Positions 1 to 8,469 of a DNA stretch of 38,782 bases are shown here, piece by piece. The notes beneath the pieces are model-generated. The model was not told where the DNA came from. It saw only the letters and a program-made list of their open reading frames with translations, and searched no databases. Within the stretch, counting starts at the first letter, position 1; each line of letters begins with the position of its first letter. The DNA comes from Acidobacteriaceae bacterium (GTDB taxonomy: Bacteria; Acidobacteriota; Terriglobia; Terriglobales; Acidobacteriaceae), in NCBI GenBank assembly GCA_003171315.1, contig PMYE01000139.1, forward strand, positions 1 to 38,782. The letters run 5' to 3'. Both the position numbers and the translations under genes were made by a program.

Positions 1-354
1 GTCATCAACTACTCGCCCATGCTTTCCGGTCTGCTTACGGGCAAGATGACCGCCGCGCGCGCGGCGTCACTGCCGCCGGACGATTGGCGCCGCAAGAACG
101 CGGAATTCAGCGAGCCGCGTTTGAGCCGCAATCTGCGCCTGGTGGAATTGCTGTGCGAGATCGGCAGCGGGCATGGCGTGAGCCCCGGCGTGGTGGCCGT
201 GGCGTGGTCGCTGCATCATCCCGCCATTACCGCCGCCATTGTGGGCGGGCGCAGCGCAAAACAGGTTGAGGAGACGGCTTCCGCGCTCCGCTTCCGGTTG
301 CGCGAAGAAGAGTACGAAAGGATCTGCGGATTTCTCGCTTCGATGCAGGCTTGA
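1..354 (+). CDS. Aldo/keto reductase, C-terminal part (cut by window start)
   Basis: The reading frame is open from the first base and ends at 354, so only about the last 117 residues are present. The visible part begins with VINYSPMLSGLLTGK, which matches the barrel strand of aldo/keto reductases where a conserved 'YSPL..GLLTGK' follows the NADPH-binding region. It continues through a helix with VAWSLHHPAITAAIVGGRSAKQVEE, the family's cofactor-phosphate-binding segment (usually 'P..I.G.r...q..en'). Such enzymes reduce carbonyl compounds in the cytoplasm with NADPH. The catalytic Asp/Tyr/Lys/His residues lie upstream of the window, so the substrate cannot be inferred. A palindrome just after the stop could end transcription. 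Confidence 0.85.
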   Translation, partial: VINYSPMLSGLLTGKMTAARAASLPPDDWRRKNAEFSEPRLSRNLRLVELLCEIGSGHGVSPGVVAVAWSLHHPAITAAIVGGRSAKQVEETASALRFRLREEEYERICGFLASMQA

Positions 355-381
355 AACAGCCCGATCGCGCAAGCAATAAAC

Positions 382-408
382 AAGAACCCCGGCCGCAGCC
401 GGGGTCTT
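382..408. terminator. Bidirectional hairpin between convergent genes
   Basis: A GC-rich stem (CCCCGGC at 387-393 with GCCGGGG at 398-404, loop CGCA) is extended by AAGA/TCTT outer pairs with one bulged A at 386. It sits between the stop of the aldo/keto reductase (354) and the stop of the convergent gene (431). There is no long T-run on either side, so the strength as an intrinsic terminator is uncertain. Confidence 0.6.
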
Positions 409-430
409 GTGTGAGGAGGAGGGATCTCGA

Positions 431-949
431 TTACATCGCCGCCACAAAGTCCGGGACGGTGACGGCTGCGTATTCCTGCAGCAATTGCGTCGTACGGGCG
501 GCCATGCCGATATACATCGAAGCGGCGCGGTAGGCATTCACGCGAACTCCTTCGCTGGCGTGCTTGAATGCGTAGTGTGCCAGGGCCGTCAGGACGCAGA
601 CGCGAATTTGCATCGCATCGCTGTGCAAAGTCTCCACCAGCAAGCGGTCCACGCCTTCGCAATTCTTCGCGGCGAAGTCCGCCATCTCCAACATGACTCC
701 CGCATTCTGGAACATGACCCAGAGGCCCTTTATGCCCTCCATGCGCTGCCAGGTTTCTTCAGGCGTGGCGCTCAAACCTTCCTGCCAAAGGAAACGGTCG
801 CTCAACTCGCGCGCACTCCACTCGGGGCGAAGCCGTGCCAGCAGAGTTTCCCATGTTTGCGCATTACGCCTCCGCACACTCTTGCGCCAACGCACAAGAT
901 ACAGCGCAATTGCAACCACGGCAGCGATTTGGAGTACAGGCAACACCAT
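431..949 (-). CDS. Hypothetical membrane-anchored protein, 172 aa
   Basis: I do not recognise this protein. Residues 2-19 (VLPVLQIAAVVAIALYLV) form one hydrophobic segment followed by RWRKSVRRR, which is a typical N-terminal anchor with a positive cytoplasmic side. The remaining ~150 residues are mostly helical, with several Trp and Met residues and no recognisable catalytic motif. The ATG at 949 is preceded by GAAGGT about 5 bases upstream, a reasonable ribosome site. It faces the aldo/keto reductase tail-to-tail, and no operon partner is visible. Existence as a gene is supported by its length, its codon pattern and a plausible start; function is unknown. Confidence 0.7.
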   Translation of the reverse strand: MVLPVLQIAAVVAIALYLVRWRKSVRRRNAQTWETLLARLRPEWSARELSDRFLWQEGLSATPEETWQRMEGIKGLWVMFQNAGVMLEMADFAAKNCEGVDRLLVETLHSDAMQIRVCVLTALAHYAFKHASEGVRVNAYRAASMYIGMAARTTQLLQEYAAVTVPDFVAAM

Positions 950-1346
950 CGGTGACCTTCAGAATCGGGCTTGTTGGTCTACTTCTCGGCCTGCGACCGA
1001 ACCCGTAATACTCCTGTAACACCATTATTTGTAACAGAAAACAAAGCGCTTGTCTGCGGAAAAAGCGCCTCGGAAATACCTCTTTTGTGGGATACGATAC
1101 TGCTCCATCGGACACCGTACGAAAGTAACATTTCAGCGCTGCGAGCCAAATCCCCCGTTTGCAGAAACCTTTGTGCGAGCGCGCAAGTGCTGAGCCAAGA
1201 GCCGTTTGGAGCAGCCAGGGTCGCAACCTGCATGGCCGGCCCGCGCCGGGTTGGCGCTTTCGAAGCCGGAACGGCCGGCTGTGCATAACGCACTCCAATA
1301 CAATGAATAAAGCAAAGTGGAAACCCACTGAAGGAGAGATATTCGA
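950..1346. other. Gap without a gene, upstream of ndk
   Basis: No open frame here looks coding. The segment separates two divergent genes, so it should hold promoters for both. A TACAAT hexamer at 1299-1304 is a fair -10 candidate for ndk, but the sequence 16-18 bases upstream does not resemble TTGACA. No repeat or strong hairpin was seen. Confidence 0.4.
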
Positions 1347-1763
1347 GTGCTGCAACGCACGCTGAGCATCATCAAGCCGGACGCGGTCCGCAATGGTTTC
1401 ACTGGCGCCATTCTGGCCGAGATTCATCGTGCCGGCTTCCGCATCGTCGCCATCGGGAAACAATCCATCTCCAAGCCGGAAGCCGAGGGCTTCTACGCCG
1501 TTCACTCCGGCAAGCCGTTCTTCGACAGCCTTACCGGCTTCATGTCGTCGGGGCCTCTGATCCTCATGGTCCTGGAAAAGGACAACGCCATTGCAGACCT
1601 GCGCAAGCTGATGGGCGCCACAGACCCCGCCAACGCCGAAGAGGGAACCATCCGCAAGAAGTTTGCCGGCTCCATCCAGGAGAATGCGATTCACGGCTCC
1701 GACGCGGAAGAGACAGCGGCCTTCGAGATCGGCTATTGGTTCGCGGGCTACGAGCTGATTTAG
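1347..1763 (+). CDS. ndk: Nucleoside-diphosphate kinase
   Basis: Ndk transfers the gamma phosphate of ATP to NDPs through a phosphohistidine intermediate and so balances cytoplasmic NTP pools. The 138-residue length is that of the bacterial family. It opens with [14 protein letters not shown], which holds the conserved ATP-contacting Lys (K10). It contains the catalytic histidine in NAIHGSD (His116) and ends with the usual Glu-rich helix and a hydrophobic tail. The start is GTG at 1347, chosen because AAGGAGAG at 1331-1338 gives a strong ribosome site at normal spacing and because the N-terminus aligns with the family. It appears monocistronic or co-transcribed with the DinB-like gene 47 bases downstream. 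Confidence 0.97.
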   Translation: MLQRTLSIIKPDAVRNGFTGAILAEIHRAGFRIVAIGKQSISKPEAEGFYAVHSGKPFFDSLTGFMSSGPLILMVLEKDNAIADLRKLMGATDPANAEEGTIRKKFAGSIQENAIHGSDAEETAAFEIGYWFAGYELI

Positions 1764-1810
1764 CTCGCGGCGCGGGTTACGGAAACGCGCGCAGCGGAGG
1801 TAAATCTGCG

Positions 1811-2362
1811 ATGACGGCCAGCAACAACGAACTCGCGACGCTGTTTCTCGAGTTCTCGCGCAAGAAGCTGTTCGGGCAGTATTGGCCGCGGCTCAGGGAG
1901 TGCGTGGCGCCGCTTACTGAGGAGCAGGTGTGGTGGAGGCCGAACCAGGCCAGCAACAGCATTGGCAATCTTCTGTTGCATCTGAATGGCAATGTGCGGC
2001 AATGGCTGGTGGCGTCGTTCACCGAGGATGAAGACAAACGCAACCGCCCGGCTGAGTTCGCGGCGGAAGGCGGGCTGACGGCAGCCGAACTGCTCGCCCG
2101 CCTCGGCGCAACGCTGGATGAAGCTGCCAAAGTTCTCGACCGCCTTACCTTCGCCGAGTTGCTCGCTCCCTACGAAATTCAGGGCTACAACGTGCGTGGC
2201 CTCGACGCGGTCTACCAGGTCGTCGAGCACTTCGGCTTGCACTACGGGCAGATTGTCTACATCACCAAGAGTCTGACAGCCAAAGACCTCGGCTTCTATA
2301 AGGAGCTGAACAAGACCGACCGGGCGTCGTGCGCGTCACCGGGCAACGATCCATCCAGTTGA
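1811..2362 (+). CDS. DinB/YfiT-type four-helix protein
   Basis: The protein has 183 residues from the ATG at 1811, which is preceded by GCGGAGG at 1794-1800. The open frame extends further upstream but that part overlaps ndk. It shows the DinB-superfamily pattern: a first helix ending in NSIGNLLLHLNGNVRQWL and a late helix with QVVEHFGLHYGQIVYI. The three spaced histidines (one in LLLHL, two in EHFGLH) are the family's usual metal ligands. Members include thiol-dependent transferases such as bacillithiol transferases and many uncharacterised stress proteins. The actual substrate is unknown. The C-terminal 15 residues are polar and look non-conserved. Confidence 0.85.
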   Translation: MTASNNELATLFLEFSRKKLFGQYWPRLRECVAPLTEEQVWWRPNQASNSIGNLLLHLNGNVRQWLVASFTEDEDKRNRPAEFAAEGGLTAAELLARLGATLDEAAKVLDRLTFAELLAPYEIQGYNVRGLDAVYQVVEHFGLHYGQIVYITKSLTAKDLGFYKELNKTDRASCASPGNDPSS

Positions 2363-2399
2363 TATAATTTGCCCACCTTCGAGCTAGGAGCGTATCGAT

Positions 2400-3194
2400 A
2401 TGCTCACTCGCAAACTCTTCGCTTCCATTCTTTTTGTTGCCTTCTCGATTGCGTCATCTGCCGCTGAACCGGCCCAGGCGGTCACTTGGCCCAGCTCTGG
2501 TACGCCAATCCTGCGATTCACGTTCAGCAAGTTCAGGGGAATCGGTTCAATGGGCACTGAGCGGACATTCGTCACAGATGTCCTCGCAGAGAACCTCTCC
2601 GCGAAGCTTATTTCTACCCAGAAATTCTCGGTTTATGTGCTCGATAAGAAGCTGGTGCGAATTGGTGAGGCGTGGATGCAGGTCGACAACCTCGGTCCCG
2701 GCCAGTCGGCCAAGTTCCAGATCTCGTTCAACGCATCAGGCGCTCCAGCGACGGTGGCCGTCCTCTCTGCATCCGACATTCCGCGAAAGGTATCCCTGAC
2801 CGTGAACTCGGTGCCACAAAGCGCGGATCTTAAGGTTGACGGCGTCGACGTCGGCGCGACGCCAAAACTGATCAGCGTCGGCATCGGAAAGCATCAACTT
2901 GGATTTAGCAAGGAAGGATTCAACTCAGGAACATTCCCACTTGAGATCGGTCCGGACGATGTCTCCGGGGGCTCTGTCAGCTACGAGCTCGGCGCGGCAC
3001 GGTACGACACCATCGTACTGAGGGACGGCAGCGTGTTGAACGGCGACCTCGATTCGATCTCCGGGATGGATGTCGTTGTGCGGATCGGTGGGAGCCTTCA
3101 GCACTTCAATCGCAACCAGATCAAGCAGATCGTCCTGGTAGAGCGGGAGCCGCCGAGCCAGGACCAACTGCCTCCGCCGGAGCCTAAACCATAG
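2400..3194 (+). CDS. Secreted PEGA-domain protein of unknown function
   Basis: The 264-residue protein begins with a classical signal peptide (MLTRKLFASILFVAFSIASS, likely cleaved near AEPAQA). Residues about 136-182 (VNSVPQSADLKVDGVDVG, then ATPKLISVGIGKHQL) match a PEGA-type beta domain with its 'aDV.vDG..vG.tP....l..G.h.v....eGF' pattern. Such domains are found in surface or periplasmic proteins and often pack against the cell wall. The C-terminal part (VLRDGSVLNGDLDSISGMDVVV) resembles short beta repeats, and the protein ends in a Pro-rich tail. The start ATG at 2400 follows GAGCTAGGAGCG. It is convergent with the alcohol dehydrogenase, 34 bases away. No partner indicates a specific task. 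Confidence 0.85.
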   Translation: MLTRKLFASILFVAFSIASSAAEPAQAVTWPSSGTPILRFTFSKFRGIGSMGTERTFVTDVLAENLSAKLISTQKFSVYVLDKKLVRIGEAWMQVDNLGPGQSAKFQISFNASGAPATVAVLSASDIPRKVSLTVNSVPQSADLKVDGVDVGATPKLISVGIGKHQLGFSKEGFNSGTFPLEIGPDDVSGGSVSYELGAARYDTIVLRDGSVLNGDLDSISGMDVVVRIGGSLQHFNRNQIKQIVLVEREPPSQDQLPPPEPKP

Positions 3195-3228
3195 CGCGCA
3201 TTCGGCGTCCGGTCGGAAGCCGCGTGCT

Positions 3229-4275
3229 CTACTTCAGCGTACTCATATCGATCGCAAACCGGTACTTCACGTCCTGCCTGAGCAGCCGCTCGAAGGCTTC
3301 GTTGATCTTCTGCATGGGAATCACTTCCACGTCCGCAGTGATATTGTGCTGGCCGCAGTAGTCGAGCATCTCCTGCGTCTCGGGCATGCCGCCGATCGAG
3401 GAACCGGTAAGCGCGGCGCGCCTGGAGACGAGGTTGCCGATGTTGACCACGGGGAATTTCTCCGGCAGACCGACGAGCGCCATGGTCGCATCCAGCTTCA
3501 GCATCTCCGTGTAGGGATCGAGCGAGTGCGGCGCTGAAACAGCGTCGAGGATGAAGTCGAACGATCTGGCGTGGGTCTTCATGGCCTTGGCATCCGTGGA
3601 CAGAACCACTTCGTTGGCGCCCAGGCGCATGGCGTCGTCCTTCTTTTTGGGCGAGGTGGTGAACTGCACCACATGCGCGCCGAAGGAATGAGCGAATTTG
3701 AGCGCCATGTGGCCCAGCCCGCCCAGGCCAACGACGCCAACCTTCTTGCCCGGTCCCACGTTCCAGTGGCGCAGCGGCGAGTAGGTGGTGATGCCGGCAC
3801 ACAGCAACGGCGCGACACCGGCCAGGTCGAGATTCCCTGGAACCGTGTGCGCGAAGCGCTCGTCCACTACGTAATTGTTGGAATAGCCGCCCATGGTGAG
3901 CGACCCGTCCACGCGGTCGGGCGAGGCGTAGGTCAGCGTCACGCCCTCCTCGCAGTACTGCTCCTCTCCGTGCGTGCATGGCGCGCAGTGGCGGCAGGAG
4001 TCCACGATGACGCCGATCGCCGCGATCTGGCCGGCCTTGAATTTCTTCACCGCGCTTCCTGCGACCGTCACGCGGCCCACGATCTCGTGACCCGGCACCA
4101 TGGGATAGATAGCGTTGCCCCATTCGTTGCGGACCATGTGCAGATCGGAGTGGCAGACGCCGCAGTAAAGCGTCTCCATGGCGATTTCCGTAGGTCCAGG
4201 CTCGCGGCGGCTGAAGCTGACGGGAGCGAGCGGCGATTGCGCGTTGGGTGTTCCATAGCCTTTCGATGCGGTCAT
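3229..4275 (-). CDS. NAD(P)-dependent zinc alcohol dehydrogenase (YahK/CAD-like)
   Basis: This 348-residue protein is a medium-chain dehydrogenase/reductase. The catalytic zinc ligands are visible at C41 in YCGVCHSDLH, H63 in PGHE and C159 in LLCAGITTY. The structural zinc is bound by C94, C97, C100 and C108 (CRHCAPCTHGEEQYC). The nucleotide-binding GLGGLGHMALK lies at 183-193. The combination 'GVCHSDLH...EWG...YPMVPGHEIVG' is typical of the cinnamyl-alcohol/aldehyde-reductase branch (YahK, AdhA), which usually reduces aldehydes with NADPH. I chose the ATG at 4275, preceded by AAAGGA; a longer frame upstream lacks family similarity. It is probably a single-gene unit, with a ~120-base gap to prmC. 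Confidence 0.93.
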   Translation of the reverse strand: MTASKGYGTPNAQSPLAPVSFSRREPGPTEIAMETLYCGVCHSDLHMVRNEWGNAIYPMVPGHEIVGRVTVAGSAVKKFKAGQIAAIGVIVDSCRHCAPCTHGEEQYCEEGVTLTYASPDRVDGSLTMGGYSNNYVVDERFAHTVPGNLDLAGVAPLLCAGITTYSPLRHWNVGPGKKVGVVGLGGLGHMALKFAHSFGAHVVQFTTSPKKKDDAMRLGANEVVLSTDAKAMKTHARSFDFILDAVSAPHSLDPYTEMLKLDATMALVGLPEKFPVVNIGNLVSRRAALTGSSIGGMPETQEMLDYCGQHNITADVEVIPMQKINEAFERLLRQDVKYRFAIDMSTLK

Positions 4276-4394
4276 GAGAAAAATCCTTTCGGGGAAATGG
4301 TAAAACATCCAACTTGCGGGAAATTGGATCGAGGTAGGCGCCGATTCGGCATTGTACCGGCATTTCGTTGGATTCCGCGCCGCCGCAATCGGAT

Positions 4395-5282
4395 TCACGG
4401 CCGCCGCGCAACAGCCACGCGCGGAATCTGCTGTAAATCTTCAGTAAATTCGATGCCTCCGAATCCCGCGCCTGCAAGCAGCGTGCGGATGCGTTCTTGC
4501 TGGCCGAAACCAATTTCGAGCGCCACAAATCCGCCGGGCACAAGCGCGGCGAAGGCCTGAGGAATCAGCCGGCGATAGATGGCGAGGCCGTCAGCCCCGG
4601 CGAAGAGGGCCTGAGCGGGCTCATAATCGCGCACTTCCACTGCGAGCGAATCGCGGTCCGTCTCCGGCACGTAGGGCGGGTTGGAGACGACGAGATCGAA
4701 CGGCTGATCCGCAACGGGGGCCAGCAGATCGCCTTCGAAAAAGCGCACCCGCTCCGCGACACCGTTGCGCGCGGCATTGGCTTGCGCCACGGCCAGCGCC
4801 GGCGCGGAGATTTCCGTGGCGCGAATGCGCGCGCCGGCAAGATGACGAGCCAGCGCCACGGCAATCGCGCCTGAGCCGGCGCCGGCGTCGACGATCCTCG
4901 GCCGATCGAACGCCGCAGCCAACGCAATCGCTTTTTCGACCAGGTGCTCGGTTTCGGGCCTGGGGATGAGCACATCCTGGTTCACATAAAACGGCAAGCC
5001 GTAGAACTCCACCTCGCCGGTGATGTATTGGATGGGCTCGCCGGCGCGGCGTCGAGCGGCGAAGCCGCGCAATTGGGCGGCGGCGGCGGGCGAAACGGGT
5101 TCGCCGCCGTGCGCGATCAGCCAGGCGAGATTCCTGTCCGGCGCATCCTCTCTCAGCACACTGAGCAGCAGCGCCTCGGCGTCGCGGCGCGCTCGCTCGC
5201 CGTGCGGCCCCGCGGCAAGCGTGCCTTCGGCCTCGGCGAGCAGAGCGCGAATGGTTGCGGAATCGATCGGTGTGGGCTGCAT
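4395..5282 (-). CDS. prmC: Peptide chain release factor N5-glutamine methyltransferase
   Basis: PrmC methylates the Gln of the GGQ motif in release factors RF1 and RF2 using S-adenosylmethionine, which raises termination efficiency. The 295-residue length and domain order fit. The N-terminal helical domain ends in GEPIQYITGEVEFYG (81-95) and IPRPETEHLVE (106-116). The SAM-binding DAGAGSGAIAVALA lies at 132-145, and the catalytic NPPYVPETD starts at 201. The ATG at 5282 is 19 bases downstream of the acyl-CoA dehydrogenase stop on the same strand, so the two are probably co-transcribed. In many bacteria prmC is paired with prfA, but no release-factor gene is seen here. Confidence 0.96.
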   Translation of the reverse strand: MQPTPIDSATIRALLAEAEGTLAAGPHGERARRDAEALLLSVLREDAPDRNLAWLIAHGGEPVSPAAAAQLRGFAARRRAGEPIQYITGEVEFYGLPFYVNQDVLIPRPETEHLVEKAIALAAAFDRPRIVDAGAGSGAIAVALARHLAGARIRATEISAPALAVAQANAARNGVAERVRFFEGDLLAPVADQPFDLVVSNPPYVPETDRDSLAVEVRDYEPAQALFAGADGLAIYRRLIPQAFAALVPGGFVALEIGFGQQERIRTLLAGAGFGGIEFTEDLQQIPRVAVARRP

Positions 5283-5300
5283 AGGATTCGCGGGATGGTC

Positions 5301-7115
5301 CTAAACCGGGTAGCGCTCCAGCGCGATAGCATGATGCGCCACGGTGCGGCTCAATGCGATCACATCGGCGGGCGTGAACCGCGCCAGCCGCCGCAGAATG
5401 GCCAACTGCGTCTGCAGCGCGTCGCCTTTGCCGCAGCCGGCGAGCACACGGCGCGCCGCCTGCTCGGCAAATCCCATGGCTTCATCGGCCAGCAGGCCCG
5501 TCATGGCTGCGGCAGCCGCGGCCGGACTGCGGCCCGCGCGGATTAGCTTGCGCGCGCGCAGCAGCGCCGACTCCAGCGCGTAGACATGGCTGATGAGATC
5601 GGCCAGGTCGGCCATGATCTCCTGTTGCTCTTCAAGGCCGGTCATAAACCGCTGGCTGGCCACGCCCGCGGTGAACAGCGCGATCTTTTTCACTGCGGCC
5701 AGCACCGCGGCTTCGCGCGCCAGCGCCTCGCCGTCATCGGGGCCGGCGCCGAACGAGGGCGGCTCCGTCACTTCGTCCATCACGCGCTGGATGGCCCCGG
5801 GCAGCGGCAACTTTCCGCTCATCGCGCGCTTCATCAGCCAACCGGTAATGATGAGGCGATTGATTTCGTTGGTTCCTTCAAAAATGCGGTTGATGCGCGC
5901 ATCGCGATAGGTGCGCTCCGCCGCATACTCCTCGACGTACCCGAAGCCGCCCATCGTGGCCACCAGTTCGTCCGCCACCAGCGCGAGCATCTCCGAGCCG
6001 TAGACCTTCACGATGGAGCACTCCACCGCGTACTCCTCAATACTGCGCGGAGCATCGCCGCGCTCCCACGCTTCCTCGCCGCCGTGTCCTGCTAAGCGCG
6101 CGTCAATAAGGCCCGCCGTACGATAGGCCATGCTTTCGGCGGCATAGAGCCGCGCCGCGGCAGAGGAGATCTTGCGCTGGATCATGCCGAACTCCGCGAT
6201 AGCCTTGCCAAAGGCGTGGCGCTCCTTTGCGTAGCGGATCATATGGGCCAGCGCATGACGGGCCCCGCCGACACAGGCTACGCCCAGCTTGAAGCGGCCC
6301 ACGTTGAGCACATTGAAGGCAATGTGGTGGCCTTTTCCTGCCTCGCCGAGCAGATTTTCTTTGGGGATTTTGCAGTCCTCAAGGACCAGCGGACAAGTCG
6401 ACGAACCGCGGATTCCCATCTTGTGTTCTTCGGCGCCGATGGTGAGGCCCGGCGTGCCGCGCTCAATGAGAAATGCCGAGAACTTCCCGCCCCCCGCTTC
6501 CCGGTCGACGATCTTGGCGAATACCGTATACAGCCCTGCGATGCCGCCGTTGGTGAGCCACTGCTTTTCGCCATTCAGAATGTATTGGGCGCCGTCGGGC
6601 GAGAGCGTGGCGCGAGTGCGGATGTTCATGGCGTCGGAGCCCGAGCTGGCCTCTGACAACCCATAGGCGCCGATCCACTCGCAGGTGGCGAGCTTGGGCA
6701 GGTAGCGTTGCTTCTGCTCCTCGGTCCCATACCACACCAGCGGCAGCGTGGCGATGCCGATATGCGATCCGAAAGCGGTGGAGAAGCTGGCCAGCACGGA
6801 GATGTGGTCGGTGATCAGCGTGGAACTGACCTTGTCCATCGCCAGGCCGCCGTACTCCTCGGGAATATCGACCGCGGCGAACCCCAGATCGGCGGCCTTG
6901 CGCAGCAGCGCCTGCATCGCGCCGGACTCTTTTGCCTCGATCGCCGCCACGCGCGGCAGAATCTCCTCGCGCGCGAACCGCTCCGCGGTGGCCGCGATCT
7001 GGCGCTGCTCCTCGTTCAGGTCTTCGGGAGTGAAAACTTCCTCCGGTGTGCGAGGTTCGAGCAGAAAACTGCCGCCGGCGGCGGCAACAATGGGGGATAC
7101 GGTGACAGCGCGCAT
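5301..7115 (-). CDS. Acyl-CoA dehydrogenase, long form with C-terminal extension
   Basis: This 604-residue flavoenzyme performs the first step of fatty-acid beta-oxidation, making trans-2-enoyl-CoA and passing electrons to ETF. The core has the FAD-contact motif YGLSEASSGSD (151-161) and the catalytic base Glu413 in RIFEGTNEINRLII. About 170 residues follow the core, as in VLCAD/ACAD9-like and Bacillus FadE-type enzymes, which act on long chains. The N-terminal ~25 residues are poorly conserved, and the ATG at 7115 has a GGAGG about 13 bases upstream, slightly far. It lies upstream of prmC in the same direction; no other beta-oxidation gene is nearby. Confidence 0.93.
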   Translation of the reverse strand: MRAVTVSPIVAAAGGSFLLEPRTPEEVFTPEDLNEEQRQIAATAERFAREEILPRVAAIEAKESGAMQALLRKAADLGFAAVDIPEEYGGLAMDKVSSTLITDHISVLASFSTAFGSHIGIATLPLVWYGTEEQKQRYLPKLATCEWIGAYGLSEASSGSDAMNIRTRATLSPDGAQYILNGEKQWLTNGGIAGLYTVFAKIVDREAGGGKFSAFLIERGTPGLTIGAEEHKMGIRGSSTCPLVLEDCKIPKENLLGEAGKGHHIAFNVLNVGRFKLGVACVGGARHALAHMIRYAKERHAFGKAIAEFGMIQRKISSAAARLYAAESMAYRTAGLIDARLAGHGGEEAWERGDAPRSIEEYAVECSIVKVYGSEMLALVADELVATMGGFGYVEEYAAERTYRDARINRIFEGTNEINRLIITGWLMKRAMSGKLPLPGAIQRVMDEVTEPPSFGAGPDDGEALAREAAVLAAVKKIALFTAGVASQRFMTGLEEQQEIMADLADLISHVYALESALLRARKLIRAGRSPAAAAAAMTGLLADEAMGFAEQAARRVLAGCGKGDALQTQLAILRRLARFTPADVIALSRTVAHHAIALERYPV

Positions 7116-7242
7116 CGGCTTCAGGGGCCTCCTGCCTGGGCTACCGCATGGGCCAACCTAATCATAGATGCTTGAAATCGCGTATCGAGCCGGTTTTCGC
7201 TACGCAACGCCACATATCCCTATATGTCGATACAACCTAGTG

Positions 7243-7483
7243 TCCTGTCTCCAAAGTCCGCATCATAAATCCAGTTGTCATCCTGAGCGGAGTTTGGCCG
7301 TTATTAGGCCAAACGGAGTCGAAGGATCTGCGGTTGTTCTTCAATGAACTTCTGACTCACCACGCCAGCAAGCGCTCGGGGTGAAAAGAATCGCAGGGGC
7401 GCCGGGGAGGAAGATGGCGCCCGTTCGAACCGGCGGCCCTGGAGGCCGTGCTTGTGTCCCGCCTCTAAAGTTCGCATCAAAAA
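7243..7483 (+). repeat. Two diverged direct copies of a ~27-base motif
   Basis: At 7243-7269 and 7457-7483 the sequence follows TGTCCYGYCTCYAAAGTYCGCATCA with a few changes. They bracket the family A palindrome and about 190 bases, so they may be the remains of an inserted element or duplicated promoter-like DNA. Confidence 0.5.
7277..7336 (+). repeat. Palindromic repeat family A, intergenic copy
   Basis: Conserved arms (GTCATCCTGAGCGGA on the left, GAGTCGAAGGATCTGCGG on the right) flank a perfect 8-bp hairpin, GTTTGGCC (7292-7299) with GGCCAAAC (7307-7314). A second copy in opposite orientation lies at 24924-24985 inside a gene. The arms are nearly identical, while the hairpin tip differs but remains paired. 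Confidence 0.85.
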
Positions 7484-7527
7484 CAAAGCAATTTACCATC
7501 ACACCGATGTGGCCGCTGTCCCGCTGA

Positions 7528-7578
7528 CTCGCCAACTCCGCTAACTCCGCCAGCTCCGCTAACTCCGCTAACCCCGCA
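7528..7578. repeat. Short-unit repeat run (CTAACTCCG-like)
   Basis: Units CCAACTCCG, CTAACTCCG, CCAGCTCCG, CTAACTCCG and CTAACCCCG follow one another without spacers. This is a degenerate 9-mer tandem array; no function can be inferred. Confidence 0.75.
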
Positions 7579-7737
7579 GCTCTTTCGGTCCCTCGGTCCC
7601 TGCCCCGCCTTCGTCAAGCCTCAGCCTGCGCCCGTCCACCGGATGTGCCTGAAAAGAAATCGCAAAGAAATTTCGTCAACCTTGCAGATTATTTCCATCA
7701 CCTCGCGCACAATGAATCCAGTACAGGGCAAAGCGGC

Positions 7738-7802
7738 CTACGGGCTACGGGCTACAGGCTACCGGCTCCGGGCTCCTGATCCCTGATCCCTGTCCCCTGT
7801 TC
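7738..7802. repeat. Low-complexity phrase repeat (GGGCTAC / CTGATCCC units)
   Basis: Four units around GGGCTACC or GGGCTACA are followed by CTGATCCCTGATCCCTGTCCCCTG. Read on the other strand, the second half is a GGGATCAGG-type string like the one at 24246-24291, so this is a repeat type used at several intergenic sites in both orientations. Confidence 0.7.
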
Positions 7803-8102
7803 ACTGTCGTTAACTCCTTTGCCGAGAAATATCTGCGGGCAAGTCCTGTGGAATCAGACGGTTGGCGGACCCTATTTACTCCAGCCCCATGAAACCAAAG
7901 CAGTTATTTTCAGACGCCAGGGGAGGCGCCCCCCGTAACTTTTTTGATAACATCAGCGGCTTGCATTCCACCCCACTGATGGACTGCCCCCCGACGGCGA
8001 CTTCCTCCATATCTCTCTCAATCCAAAAGAAATATTTCCTTCCCCAACTTTGCGGATCAATTCCGCGAAATCGCTAAGCTTAAAACCATAGGAGCTTACG
8101 CA

Positions 8103-8276
8103 ATGACCGAAATCGCCGAGCTTGCAACCGGCGAATCCGAGTGTGAAGCCCTCGATCGGCTCACCGAAAACGACGCCGTTGCGCCGCTCCTCGCCGGCGC
8201 CACCCCTCCCTGCCGGGCCAGGCGGTCAAGACTGGCGGGCGGCGGAGCAGGCGCTGGACATTGTGGACTGTTTGTC
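8103..8276 (+). pseudogene. Possible small broken gene
   Basis: An ATG at 8103 follows AGGAGCTTACGCA and opens MTEIAELATGESECEALDRL, which looks protein-like. About 30 codons in, the frame turns Arg/Gly-rich. A frame offset by two bases then reads PGGQDWRAAEQALDIVDCL before a stop near 8285. This is compatible with a frameshift or with a chance open frame. I do not recognise a family, and both halves are short, so this is only a weak suggestion. Confidence 0.2.
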
Positions 8277-8469
8277 CCCAATATGAATCGAGCCGGATTT
8301 GTAGCGCGCCGCGACCAGCGGTATGTGATACGGAATTCATCCTCGTGTGACAAAATTCAATTACGCTGCCGTTTCGCTGCGCTCATCATTTCGTGCTTCC
8401 ATGGCAAACGCCCCTACTGGAACCAGCGGCTCTCGGATGCATAAGAGGCCTGTTCGACTGGACAACGCG

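Larger units (their letters stand above)
7116..8102. other. Long repeat-rich gap
   Basis: Nearly 1 kb without a convincing gene. It holds a palindromic repeat (7277-7336), two diverged copies of a ~27-base motif (7243-7269 and 7457-7483), a run of GCTAACTCC-like units (7528-7578) and a run of GGGCTACGGGCTAC / CTGATCCCTGATCCCTG-like units (7738-7802). The segment near 8030-8100 is AT-richer and could hold a promoter. The short frames inside look non-coding. Confidence 0.6.

Noticed and set aside
3098-4543. A 481-codon open frame on the minus strand
   Set aside because: It overlaps the zinc alcohol dehydrogenase in another frame, is Arg-rich and low in complexity, and the dehydrogenase frame carries all zinc and nucleotide motifs.
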